Assembly (NCBI RefSeq): GCF_028705895.1
Contig: NZ_JAQWCQ010000009.1
Location: forward strand, 1-64,000
Direction of reading: 5' to 3'
Source: Massilibacteroides sp.
GTDB lineage: Bacteria; Bacteroidota; Bacteroidia; Bacteroidales; Tannerellaceae
DNA: 64,000 bases
The notes under the pieces are model-generated. The model ran no database searches and had not been told where the DNA came from. It saw only the letters and a list, made by a program, of their open reading frames with translations. Within the stretch, counting starts at the first letter, position 1. Each line of letters begins with the position of its first letter. This document shows, piece after piece, positions 52,095 to 60,592 of the stretch. The translations under genes and the position numbers were made by a program.

Positions 52095-55094
52095 TTATAA
52101 TTTAATTCTTAATGATAATCCATAATAAAATTTCGGAATTGAACCCGAACCATATAATGAAATGACTGATTCGTTTTGTGAATATTTCACACGCGCCGTT
52201 GTATTCGTAAAGTTACGTGCCTCAAAAGAGAGGGACGCGATCTTTCCGAGTTCTTTCGTCACACTGATATTCGCCGTTACATAGGGCGATAGCGTATTCT
52301 TGTTGAATGAATAATTGTAAGATGTTTTCGATACCAAACGGGCTAACTCATTGAACAATGCGGGATCATTCTCTTTGGCATTCAGGAAAGCCTCCCGAAA
52401 GAGTATTTTAGTGGATGGGTCTTGAATTGTAGAATAATAGAGAGGATAGGTGCCTATTGGTTGATCGCCGGCATAAATATCCCCATCGGTTGCTCCGGGA
52501 ACATAAGAATCCCGATTCTCCAACACAAAGCTCCGATTACCGCCACTATATTCGCTGAGATACCTTGAACAGTTATACAGTGACGCCTCTATGCGCATAG
52601 AAACGATCAAACGAACTTTAGGAATATGCGTCGTGATCGTCAGATTACTGTTTAATTGTTTGGTAAGCTGGCCGTTCCAGGAAGAATTTCCTCCAATATA
52701 ATAACCAACATATTTGTAAAAATTACCGTCTGTAGTAAGCTGCGTACTGGGGCTATACTCGGTTAGTGTCTCATCGACTCCTTTGTAGTAATAATAGCTT
52801 CCATCCCAACGGAATGATGTGTTAAGGGCTGGAATTTTATCGAAATCAACGATCCATTCCAAGCCTTTCCTGCTAACGTCTGATGCGTTGGCAGATGAAT
52901 AAGTGGCTTTATAGAGGAGACGTGTTTTATAATCCAACTGTTGTGCCGGAAAAACTCCGGATTTATCAGAAACAGTAACAATACCTGTCGTTTTATCAAT
53001 TGTAAACAGTCTGTCTTCCGATGGAATAGGCACATTATTCAGCGATGTCTGGTCTGTTAAATTGTAGGTGTAAGGAGAGTAAGAAGAGGTTTGTTTGTAT
53101 GGATTCTTCGTTTTGTTATAAAAAGCTGTAACAGAAATACGCGCCATACCCAAACGTGCTTCCACGCCTATTTCGGTTAGGTTGCTGCTTTGCCATTTTA
53201 AATCAGGATTATAAAGTAACGAAACCGGATAAATATGATAACCGTAATAAGCCGTACCATCACTCATGCTGGTAGAAGCAAAAGCAAGACGGTCACTATA
53301 AGACGGTGTTGGATTGAGTACGGCTATAGAAGGCAGCTTAACGGATTTTCCCCATCCTGCCCGTATTGTCAGTTTCTTTAATAGTCCTTCTTGTCTATCC
53401 CAGAAGGTATATTTTGCATTGAAACGAGGTGAAAAGCTGGATACGGTTCCATATGCTGATCGGCTGATCGAGGTGATATCCGTACGTAAACCGGCAACTA
53501 TTTGTAATTTGGAGGCCTTGATGGGAATATCTATCTTTTCTTCCACAAACAACGCCGTACTTTTCATGCCGGGTTGATCGCTGTATTTGTATTCCCGCCA
53601 GGTCGGGACATAATAGGTGTATTTTTCATCAGTCGGCGTGTCGTAATAAATGCCTTTTCCTGTATTATTCGTATAAGAAAATTCACCCCCAAAAAGGAAA
53701 TTACTTACTATCTTATCGAAACGACGAGACCAATTTGCTTTCAGCTTAACAGAATAATCTCTCGGCTTATCGTCGGTTATTTTTTTCTCATACCAATGAC
53801 CTCTCGGAATCAGACCGATCAACGCATCGGGATTGTCTTCTAATTGCTCGGCCATATAATATCCTTCTTCCATTCCGTGAATAGAAACTGAACTCGATGA
53901 GAAAGATTCATACTCATTTTTGATTTCTTCGTTGTCAGATAAAGCGGCAGAAGTAGTCAGTTCTACATTCGTAATCCAGCTTTTATTTAATAGCCAGTTT
54001 AAGCCGAAGTCCATACGCAATCTATTCGCTTTCTCCTCAAGATAAGTGTTGGAATAGGCATCGGGATCAGCTTTGGAATCATATCCGCCAATATTTCCGG
54101 AAACTCCAGCTGTTATTTTAATCGGGCGACTGGATGTTTTATTGAATGTATTATTATAGCGGAGTGTTATCCCGTTGCGATCATACGATGTATAAGGCGA
54201 AGCAAGATCGGACACAGAAGATGTACGTTCCAAGCTAAGGTTCATGACACCGCCATCTCTTCCGAGTGCGAATCCTTTATTCAATGCATATTGTTTGGTG
54301 TGCGGCTTAGAAGCAAACTCTACGTTTAAGGGCGTTTTCCCTTCTTTTGTTTTTACTTTCACCATACCATTTGTCAAGTCGCCATGTTCAACAGACGGCA
54401 CACCGGTTACTACTTCAATAGATTCGATATTTGTTGAGCTTATACTGCGTACATCTGTTCCGTAAGCCAAACGCGAAGATATAGACGATGTTTCATTGAA
54501 TGCTCTGACTGAGTTACTGGATATTCGTACGCCATCTACTTCGATTGCCGTTCCGAAACGATTATTATCAAGCTCGCTTGACGTATTTGAACGTAATTCA
54601 ATCTCTTGTGGCGAATTTATCGCCAAATGTACTGCGGTGTTTGTTTTTCCTCCCGGAAGCAGACTTGTTATATCTGAAAGACTTTGCGTCTGTATGTGAT
54701 CAAGAGCCGTACGGTCAATTGTATAAGAAGAGGTTACTGCTTCTGTTTTCTCTCGGGCTGTTACGACTACTTCGCCTAAGCTCAGGTTATTTTCTTTAAG
54801 AGCAAAAACAATATTATTAAGATCAGAATGAATATCTAATTCAAAATCAGTTTTCATATACCCTAAGCAGGATACCGAAATCACAACTTTACCGGTAGGA
54901 ACATTCTTAATGGTAAATAAACCATTAACGTCTGCTGTAGCCCATAATTGTTGTTCAGATAATATCAGAGTGGCAAACTCTATCGGCGTTTGCTTTTCAC
55001 TATCGACAATTTTTCCGGTCAGGGAATAATGTTGCGCGAAAGCGTGCAAAACAAGAAAACAAACAAGAAGTATAATTAGTATAAATTTTCTCAT
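52095..55094 (-). CDS. TonB-dependent receptor with carboxypeptidase-like N-terminal domain
   Basis: 999 residues. Signal peptide FILIILLVCFLVLHAFAQ, then a CarboxypepD_reg-like domain at about 22-110 (YSLTGKIVDSEKQTPIEFAT). A TonB box-like VVVTAREKTEAVTSSY leads to the plug (IEVDGVRISSNSVRAFNETS; IESIEVVTGVPSVEHGDLTN) and the barrel. The plug ends VEHGDLTNGMVKVKTKEG where many have GS/AIGGV, so it is somewhat divergent. First gene of the operon with DUF4876 and DUF6850. Two 18-bp palindromes lie upstream, one overlapping its -33. Substrate unknown, likely a metal chelate or heme-like ligand by context. Confidence 0.88.
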   Translation of the reverse strand: MRKFILIILLVCFLVLHAFAQHYSLTGKIVDSEKQTPIEFATLILSEQQLWATADVNGLFTIKNVPTGKVVISVSCLGYMKTDFELDIHSDLNNIVFALKENNLSLGEVVVTAREKTEAVTSSYTIDRTALDHIQTQSLSDITSLLPGGKTNTAVHLAINSPQEIELRSNTSSELDNNRFGTAIEVDGVRISSNSVRAFNETSSISSRLAYGTDVRSISSTNIESIEVVTGVPSVEHGDLTNGMVKVKTKEGKTPLNVEFASKPHTKQYALNKGFALGRDGGVMNLSLERTSSVSDLASPYTSYDRNGITLRYNNTFNKTSSRPIKITAGVSGNIGGYDSKADPDAYSNTYLEEKANRLRMDFGLNWLLNKSWITNVELTTSAALSDNEEIKNEYESFSSSSVSIHGMEEGYYMAEQLEDNPDALIGLIPRGHWYEKKITDDKPRDYSVKLKANWSRRFDKIVSNFLFGGEFSYTNNTGKGIYYDTPTDEKYTYYVPTWREYKYSDQPGMKSTALFVEEKIDIPIKASKLQIVAGLRTDITSISRSAYGTVSSFSPRFNAKYTFWDRQEGLLKKLTIRAGWGKSVKLPSIAVLNPTPSYSDRLAFASTSMSDGTAYYGYHIYPVSLLYNPDLKWQSSNLTEIGVEARLGMARISVTAFYNKTKNPYKQTSSYSPYTYNLTDQTSLNNVPIPSEDRLFTIDKTTGIVTVSDKSGVFPAQQLDYKTRLLYKATYSSANASDVSRKGLEWIVDFDKIPALNTSFRWDGSYYYYKGVDETLTEYSPSTQLTTDGNFYKYVGYYIGGNSSWNGQLTKQLNSNLTITTHIPKVRLIVSMRIEASLYNCSRYLSEYSGGNRSFVLENRDSYVPGATDGDIYAGDQPIGTYPLYYSTIQDPSTKILFREAFLNAKENDPALFNELARLVSKTSYNYSFNKNTLSPYVTANISVTKELGKIASLSFEARNFTNTTARVKYSQNESVISLYGSGSIPKFYYGLSLRIKL

Positions 55095-55116
55095 TTTGAG
55101 AATATTATTAGCAATG

Positions 55117-55147
55117 CAAAGGTCGCAAACATCAAGAGGTTACACAA
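55117..55147 (-). promoter_or_regulatory. Candidate promoter of the TonB-DUF4876-DUF6850 operon
   Basis: Minus strand TTG (55147-55145), 20 bases, then GACCTTTG (55124-55117), one mismatch from TAnnTTTG. The -33 touches operator copy 2. The start codon is 22 bases downstream. Confidence 0.5.
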
Positions 55148-55164
55148 TACCAACAGATTGGTAT
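55147..55164 (-). promoter_or_regulatory. 18-bp palindromic operator, copy 2
   Basis: ATACCAACAGATTGGTAT fits ATACCwA-N4-TwGGTAT with perfect 7-base arms. Its centre is about 40-45 bases before the inferred start of transcription of the receptor operon. Confidence 0.75.
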
Positions 55165-55168
55165 GTAC

Positions 55169-55210
55169 AAAACGGGACAGATACCTATATGTAGGTATTT
55201 ATCCCGTTTT
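55169..55210 (-). terminator. Probable terminator of the upstream metal-uptake operon
   Basis: Outer arms AAAACGGGA and TCCCGTTTT enclose the third palindrome, giving a long stem with a 3x3 mismatch. It lies 32 bases after the stop of the minus-strand gene at 55242 and ends in T residues. Confidence 0.55.
55181..55198 (-). promoter_or_regulatory. 18-bp palindromic operator, copy 3
   Basis: ATACCTATATGTAGGTAT fits the same consensus with perfect 7-base arms, centred 34 bp from copy 2. It is nested in a larger inverted repeat, AAAACGGGA (55169-55177) with TCCCGTTTT (55202-55210), which is likely the terminator of the upstream gene ending at 55242. Confidence 0.7.
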
Positions 55211-55241
55211 ACACATTAATTGACTAAAAAAAACCTTGCTC

Positions 55242-57644
55242 CTACAACAAGTTACCGATTTTAACACCGATAAATAAGGTACGCGGTAAGCCGGGTCCAT
55301 AGACATAAGCCGGGTCTCGATCTATACCTTTGTCAAAATCATTCTGGAATGAGTTGAAAAGATTTTTCACACCTCCATACCATTGCATCGTTACTCCTTT
55401 TCCTACCGGCATATTATAATGCAGTTTTAAGCCGGCATCAAAAAAAGCATCTGATCTACGAAGCTCTCCGGCATCACGAAGTTCTCCTTCAGGAAGTTCC
55501 GCGCCAAAATAAGGGACTAACATTTTTCCGGTATAGTTCCCGGTTACAGACAATCCGAATTTACGCGAAAAAGTCCAGTCTGCAGTAAAGAAACCGTAAG
55601 TCTCCGGAGTACGGAAAAATTTCTTCTCATTGAAATTTTCATCTCCCTCTTTGTATCTGCTTGATTGAGCCGTGAAACCAAGGTTAAAAAATAGTTTGTG
55701 CGTAGGATAGAGTTTTAACTCTACGTTGACGCCTTGTACTGTTGCTCCGTTTTTAGAGTTAACACGCGTGTAAATTACTGTCCCGTTTTCATCCGGTTCA
55801 CCTATTTCATTCCGGAACGGATTATGTAGCTTCGTATAAAACCCTTCCACTAAAATGCCCGTATTTACCGAACCGATCATATTATTATAGTCAAACGAAA
55901 CCGTATAGCTTGTACTATTCTCACGCTCCAGATCGGGGGCATTCTTATTAATCACCTGACGAGAGCCTGATGTCTCTATATGCAGGTCTTCATCAAAGAT
56001 CTGAGGTGCGCGATATCCCCGTGATACGCCAATACGTGTTTGCAGATAAGGGGTAAGGTCATACATAATGCTTGCACGAGGAATAAAGACATTGCCTGAT
56101 TTATCATTGCCCTCTGCCTGTTTATTGTCGATAGAATAATGTTCTATACGTGCGCCTGCCAGAAATTTTGCTCTGCCATATTTAATTTCATACTGAGCAA
56201 AAGCACCGGAAGTAAGTAATGATTGGTCTGAGACGACTGTATTCGGTATATGCGGAACAGAAATTATCTTTCCGTCTTCTATCTGTGCATTATCGTAATC
56301 AGGGTAGCCTAATTTCTTATCTTTCAGATAAGATCCTGTATGTTCTATACCTCCGATTAATGAAGAGATCCCTAAGATTGCTTTGTATTGAGCTCCAATA
56401 TTGTAAGTTTTGTCTTTCGTATTTCCGTAATCACTCAAGGACTGATTTGCACCGTAGTACGAATCGCGGTTCAGATATTGTCCGGAGGCAAAAACAGAAA
56501 GGATATCGCTCTCCCTTAGATATTGTTCAAAAGTAAGATCCCCAACCAACATATCATGTCGTACTGCTTCAGCAACTTCTCGTTCATGTAGCGGACGATC
56601 CTGCATATTTCCTCCGTCACGACTCTCGCGGATATTGAAGAAGTTAAGACTTATCTTATTCCGGTAAGACGGACGATGGAATAAACGCGTACCTATCACT
56701 GTATTTTTCATAGGTGCTATTTCAGAGAAATCATCCCCATTATGGTCATACATTTTGCGGTCACGCATATTTCCGAACACGGCAATCCCTGTTCTGTGGT
56801 CATCGGTAACCAATGACGCATTGAATGACGCATTATGATCTGCGGCTGGTCCATTAGATTCACTGATACCTATTCCGATAAGTGAAGCACTATAACCCGC
56901 TTCAAACGAATTGACAGTCGGGTCTTTTAATATTAGATTGACTGTCCCGGCTATAGCATTTGATCCATAGAGTACAGAACCTCCTCCACGAACCACTTCA
57001 ATACGGTCGAGCATATTTGCGGGAATCAGTTCCAATCCGTAAACTCCGGCAAGCCCGCTAAAAATGGGACGGCTATTAATCAGGATTTGTGAATACGGCC
57101 CTTCCAGTCCATTCATACGAATCTGCGAGAATCCACAATTCTGACAATCATTTTCATAACGTAAGCCTGTACAATAATTCAACCCTTCTCCCAAAACAGT
57201 AGATTGAGTCGTTGTCAGACTTTTCGAATTAATCGTATTTACAATCACGGGGGCTTCTATTCGTTTCTGAACAGTACGTCCGGCTGTCACCACCACTTCA
57301 TTAAGATTAAGAGCATCCTCTTCAAGAATAAAATTAACTTCGATTGTTTTATTCTTCTTAACCTCGACTGTTTTTTCAACAGGCACGTATCCAAGACTGG
57401 TTGCAATGATTGTAAATTTTCCTTCAGGCAAATTTTTCAGAACAAAATGACCGGTTGCATCGGTTGTTGTTCCAATGGTGGTGTTTTTAAGTACAATATT
57501 AATATACGGAAGATGTTCTCCACTTTTTTTATCGGTCACATGGCCAAATATATTTGCATCTGTCGGCACAACAGGAGTTGTATCGTCTGCTTTTAATCCA
57601 TATGAAAAAAGCAGACAAAGTATAATAAAGAAATATGATCTCAT
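55242..57644 (-). CDS. TonB-dependent receptor of the putative metal-uptake locus
   Basis: 800 residues from ATG 57644, which opens a signal peptide (SYFFIILCLLFSYGLKA); a longer reading to 57695 adds 17 residues upstream of it. A CarboxypepD_reg-like domain (IFGHVTDKKSGEHLPYINIV) precedes a TonB-box region NLNEVVVTAGRTVQKRIE. The plug contains a two-cysteine motif NDCQNCGFSQIRMNGLEG then ILINSRPIFSGLAGVYG and VVRGGGSVLYGSNAIAGTVN. The barrel ends in PRTLFIGVKIGNLL. It is the last gene of the minus-strand run after the ABC genes. Metal or metal-chelate uptake is inferred from neighbours. Confidence 0.88.
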   Translation of the reverse strand: MRSYFFIILCLLFSYGLKADDTTPVVPTDANIFGHVTDKKSGEHLPYINIVLKNTTIGTTTDATGHFVLKNLPEGKFTIIATSLGYVPVEKTVEVKKNKTIEVNFILEEDALNLNEVVVTAGRTVQKRIEAPVIVNTINSKSLTTTQSTVLGEGLNYCTGLRYENDCQNCGFSQIRMNGLEGPYSQILINSRPIFSGLAGVYGLELIPANMLDRIEVVRGGGSVLYGSNAIAGTVNLILKDPTVNSFEAGYSASLIGIGISESNGPAADHNASFNASLVTDDHRTGIAVFGNMRDRKMYDHNGDDFSEIAPMKNTVIGTRLFHRPSYRNKISLNFFNIRESRDGGNMQDRPLHEREVAEAVRHDMLVGDLTFEQYLRESDILSVFASGQYLNRDSYYGANQSLSDYGNTKDKTYNIGAQYKAILGISSLIGGIEHTGSYLKDKKLGYPDYDNAQIEDGKIISVPHIPNTVVSDQSLLTSGAFAQYEIKYGRAKFLAGARIEHYSIDNKQAEGNDKSGNVFIPRASIMYDLTPYLQTRIGVSRGYRAPQIFDEDLHIETSGSRQVINKNAPDLERENSTSYTVSFDYNNMIGSVNTGILVEGFYTKLHNPFRNEIGEPDENGTVIYTRVNSKNGATVQGVNVELKLYPTHKLFFNLGFTAQSSRYKEGDENFNEKKFFRTPETYGFFTADWTFSRKFGLSVTGNYTGKMLVPYFGAELPEGELRDAGELRRSDAFFDAGLKLHYNMPVGKGVTMQWYGGVKNLFNSFQNDFDKGIDRDPAYVYGPGLPRTLFIGVKIGNLL

Positions 57645-57732
57645 ATTTGAATTATAATTTGTTATACGAATAGATATAGCTATCCTACCGGACATACCAT
57701 ATCCTTGAATTTTGTTTTAGTTTAAATAAGAA

Positions 57733-58107
57733 TTAAAGAATAGAAAAGACAGGAGGAGAACGTAAATTGAATAGTTTCTTATAGTTACCTAATGAAACCG
57801 CATTGGCAACATGTACGTAGGGATTACGATATAAAACAACACTCAGAATGCCCATCAGAGCAGACAGGACAATTGCTGTTGTAGTGAAATTAGACAATCC
57901 TGCAATGAGTATTATCTCTACATTCGTATGTGTATGATTGGGGTTGCCATTACAGTCCTTCTTATATGGATGGGAGTGAACAAGTATTTCATGACCATAC
58001 CTATGGACATGAGGGAAAAATGTTATCCCTGTATAGTAAAATACAAAGATGCTCAGGAATAAAATTCCTGAACCGATTCTTCTCAAATGACTGTGTACAA
58101 CTTTCAT
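57733..58107 (-). CDS. His-rich small membrane protein
   Basis: 124 residues with two hydrophobic helices (ILFLSIFVFYYTGITFFP and FTTTAIVLSALMGILSVVLY). Between them a His-rich loop reads HVHRYGHEILVHSHPYKKDC then NPNHTHTNVE, with seven or more His, probably facing the periplasm. The short C-terminus is polar and ends RSPPVFSIL. The pattern is common beside metal-related TonB receptors in Bacteroidetes. It overlaps the DUF3299 gene by 4 bases. Zinc or copper binding is likely but unproven. Confidence 0.75.
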   Translation of the reverse strand: MKVVHSHLRRIGSGILFLSIFVFYYTGITFFPHVHRYGHEILVHSHPYKKDCNGNPNHTHTNVEIILIAGLSNFTTTAIVLSALMGILSVVLYRNPYVHVANAVSLGNYKKLFNLRSPPVFSIL

Positions 58108-58553
58108 TTCAAGACTTTCACAAGTTCTGCATCTTCCAACATATACATCAAGTGTTCGTTATAGTTCATATTTAATACAAAACGACCTTTTAATTCAATG
58201 TATTTATCCGTTTTAATCCGCTTCAGGTCTGTGTGCCCTTTCTTAACGATAATTTCCATCACCGTTTCAATCCCTCCCATACTGCAAAAGAAACACATGG
58301 AAGAGGGAGTTGCAGAAAGTGCAAAGTATTTCCCTTCAGCATCAATCGGCACATAGAATCCCTGTATAGTAATTTCTTGTTTATTCAGTTTTTTGATAGT
58401 CTTACTATGTTGGGGAATATCATAATAAAACTGATTCGTCGGATCATAGGCTGTTTTCCATTTTATTTCTGCCAGTTGCTGCCAGGTAACCGGTTGCTGC
58501 GCCTGAAGCGCAATAACAATAAATAAAAATAAAAGTACGAAGCGCGTTTTCAT
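58104..58553 (-). CDS. DUF3299-like secreted protein with CFFC motif
   Basis: 149 residues; signal peptide VLLFLFIVIALQAQ. The mature part follows the DUF3299 pattern: VTWQQLAEIKWK, then EITIQGFYVPIDAEGKYFAL and SSMCFFCSMGGIETVMEII, with Cys87 and Cys90. Such CxxC proteins beside FtsX-type ABC genes are found in zinc-responsive clusters of other phyla, from memory. It may be a periplasmic metal chaperone. It overlaps both neighbours by 4 bases, so translation is coupled with the ABC permease gene upstream. Confidence 0.75.
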   Translation of the reverse strand: MKTRFVLLFLFIVIALQAQQPVTWQQLAEIKWKTAYDPTNQFYYDIPQHSKTIKKLNKQEITIQGFYVPIDAEGKYFALSATPSSMCFFCSMGGIETVMEIIVKKGHTDLKRIKTDKYIELKGRFVLNMNYNEHLMYMLEDAELVKVLK

Positions 58554-59809
58554 TCGCTTAATGTTTTAGATATATCCGTCTTCATTGCTTTTAATGCCGG
58601 TATAAATGCAGCCAAAATACCGATTAAGAGCGACAAAGATAATAAATATATGTCCCATAGGCTTATCCATTGACTTAAATCGTAATGGAAATTATTTTCC
58701 GCATAGATTGAAAGTAGCCACATCCCCGTGCGGCTGAATAGAAATCCGCCCAGATATCCGATCACTGCATAGCTTATACCCTCAATAATAACCATGGAGA
58801 ATAACCGCAATGAACTTCCCCCCATTACCCGCATCAACGCCAGTTCATATTTGCGCTCTTTCAATGAATTAAGCAGAGAAATAAAGATGCTGAAAGCGGA
58901 TATAAGGATAATGAAAAGAGCGATCAGATTCAGTGTTTCGATGCCTACGCCAAGTAAGGAATAGAGGCGGTTAATTTCCTGTGCGGGTGAGGCAGCCTGC
59001 ATATTGGTTGATTGGTTAATCATACGAGGTAAGGTAATTGCGCCCATCGGGTTTTTATAAGAAATAAGCAGGGAGGTGATTTCTCTGTCTGCCTCGTGAT
59101 CGTGTTCGTGATCATGTTCTTCAGAGTCATGATGATGGCCTGCTTCATGTTCATGATCGTGCTCTTCGGATTCACCGTGATCATGTTCGTGATGGCTATG
59201 TATTTCCCAGACGCTTTCTATGCTTGTGAGGACTAATTGATCCAAAACCGTCCCTGTTTCTGAAAGAATGCCGGTTACTCTGTATTTGTTATCATCGTGT
59301 GAATGCCCGGCTCCTTCTATCAGTCCGTGTACTCCGGCAAAGGTATCGTTTATTTGTAGTCCTGTCTGTCGGGCTACTTTCGCTCCGATAACGGCATCGA
59401 ATGCTTTGTTCCATAATCTGCCTTCACTCAGCTCTCCATTGTAATGTTTCACGTATTCTTCGGTGGTTCCTACAATACGATAACCTTCGTAATTATCTCC
59501 GAATGCCTGCGGAATTGCCTCCTTAATCAGTGGATTCCCGGATAGTTTCAACGCTTCTTTATAGGAAATGTTTCCTGTGGGATAATCCACATGATATATA
59601 CCGGAGAGGATAAGTTGCAAAGGACTACCTTTAGCCCCGACTACCAAATCAACCCCTTTCGCATTGCGTTCCATCTGTTCTTCAAAGCCATCTCTCAGCA
59701 AAAGCAATAGAGAGATAATCGCAATGCCGGAAGTAAATAATAAAATATTAAGTATCGAAGAGAGTGGCTTCGATTTGATCTGTTTGAATGCTAACTGAAA
59801 TAAATTCAT
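58550..59809 (-). CDS. FtsX/MacB-type ABC permease with a His-rich loop
   Basis: 419 residues. Four membrane helices: about 20-38 (ILNILLFTSGIAIISLLLLL), and three in the last 150 residues (LNLIALFIILISAFSIFISL; MVIIEGISYAVIGYLGGFLF; LLSLSLLIGILAAFIPALKA). The periplasmic domain contains a run at residues 204-239 with 15 His and many Asp/Glu (HSHHEHDHGESEEHDHEHE), a likely metal-binding loop. The ATPase gene lies 2 bases upstream. Transport direction is not certain: MacB-type permeases extract from the periplasm or envelope. Confidence 0.85.
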   Translation of the reverse strand: MNLFQLAFKQIKSKPLSSILNILLFTSGIAIISLLLLLRDGFEEQMERNAKGVDLVVGAKGSPLQLILSGIYHVDYPTGNISYKEALKLSGNPLIKEAIPQAFGDNYEGYRIVGTTEEYVKHYNGELSEGRLWNKAFDAVIGAKVARQTGLQINDTFAGVHGLIEGAGHSHDDNKYRVTGILSETGTVLDQLVLTSIESVWEIHSHHEHDHGESEEHDHEHEAGHHHDSEEHDHEHDHEADREITSLLISYKNPMGAITLPRMINQSTNMQAASPAQEINRLYSLLGVGIETLNLIALFIILISAFSIFISLLNSLKERKYELALMRVMGGSSLRLFSMVIIEGISYAVIGYLGGFLFSRTGMWLLSIYAENNFHYDLSQWISLWDIYLLSLSLLIGILAAFIPALKAMKTDISKTLSE

Positions 59810-59811
59810 AC

Positions 59812-60447
59812 TTATAATGTAATGATGTTTTGGAAATGACCTAAGAGACGTTTGTCATGCGTTACAATAATAAGACTTGCACCGGTAATTTCGGCTTGCG
59901 ACTTTAAGAGTTTGAGCGACTCTTCACAATTATTGTCATCCAGACTTGATGTGGGTTCGTCTGCCAGAATTAATACGGGATTATTGATCATTGCACGGGC
60001 GATAGATAATCTTTGTTTTTCGCCTTCACTAAGTCGGTTCACTCTTTCATCACATTTATCTGCCAGATTTAGTCGTTGCAATATATCTTTTATTGTTTGG
60101 TCGGAAATCGTTTTATGGTTCAGGTAAGGCACTAAACGAATATTATCAATTACAGAAAGGGCTTGTACGAAATGAGGCTTTTGAAAGACCACTCCGATTT
60201 CTTTTCCTCTGTATTTATCCAAAAGACTTTCGTGCAATTTCGTAATATCTGTTCCGGCTATCGTGACCGAACCGGAAGATGGATTCAGTAATCCGGCCAA
60301 CAAATGCAGCAATGTCGTTTTTCCGCAACCTGAAGGCCCCATGATAAGCAGGTGTCTCCCCTTTTCACAATCGATGTCAGGAAAATCAAAACTTGTACCA
60401 TTTTCGTATGAAAAAATCAGTCCTCTTGTAACAAGTACATACTCCAT
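59812..60447 (-). CDS. LolD/MacB-type ABC ATPase of the metal locus
   Basis: 211 residues. Walker A GPSGCGKTTLLHLLAGLLNP, Q-loop VFQKPHFVQALSVIDNIRLV, signature RLSEGEKQRLSIARAMINNP (Glu where Gly is usual), Walker B VLILADEPTSSLD and H-loop LIIVTHDKRLLG are complete. First gene of a five-gene minus-strand operon (ATPase, permease, DUF3299, His-rich protein, TonB receptor). A -7 box TATATTTG lies at 60472-60465, 18 bases upstream. Confidence 0.9.
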   Translation of the reverse strand: MEYVLVTRGLIFSYENGTSFDFPDIDCEKGRHLLIMGPSGCGKTTLLHLLAGLLNPSSGSVTIAGTDITKLHESLLDKYRGKEIGVVFQKPHFVQALSVIDNIRLVPYLNHKTISDQTIKDILQRLNLADKCDERVNRLSEGEKQRLSIARAMINNPVLILADEPTSSLDDNNCEESLKLLKSQAEITGASLIIVTHDKRLLGHFQNIITL

Positions 60448-60464
60448 AAGAATAAAGTTTTGGG

Positions 60465-60524
60465 CAAATATAAAGAATTATATAATGCAGCAGTGTTGCA
60501 TTTACAAAAATGTTGCTACATTTG
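60465..60524. promoter_or_regulatory. Divergent promoters of the metal locus with one palindromic operator
   Basis: Plus strand: TTG (60496-60498), 18 bases, TACATTTG (60517-60524) for the 60593 receptor. Minus strand: TATATTTG (60472-60465) for the ABC operon. The 15-bp imperfect palindrome TGCAGCAGTGTTGCA (60486-60500) covers the plus-strand -33 and the minus-strand -33 position, so one repressor could close both. The Fur-family gene at 63714 is a natural candidate. Confidence 0.6.
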
Positions 60525-60592
60525 CATATTCTTTTATCAAAGAATCCAAACAAACACGAAGTGGTTTGTAGTACTCAAAGCTAAAAAAACAG

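Noticed and set aside
45198..55094. Identity with the Bacteroides XusABC xenosiderophore system
   Set aside because: XusABC, as I recall it, is a receptor, a lipoprotein and a large PepSY reductase in one operon; here gene content, DUF families and order differ.
57204..57596. Cys-rich 130-codon plus-strand frame inside the TonB receptor gene
   Set aside because: Lies opposite the receptor's conserved N-terminal domain; no start signals.
57733..58107. Full cation-diffusion or ZIP transporter
   Set aside because: Only two membrane helices and 124 residues; too small, despite the His-rich loop.
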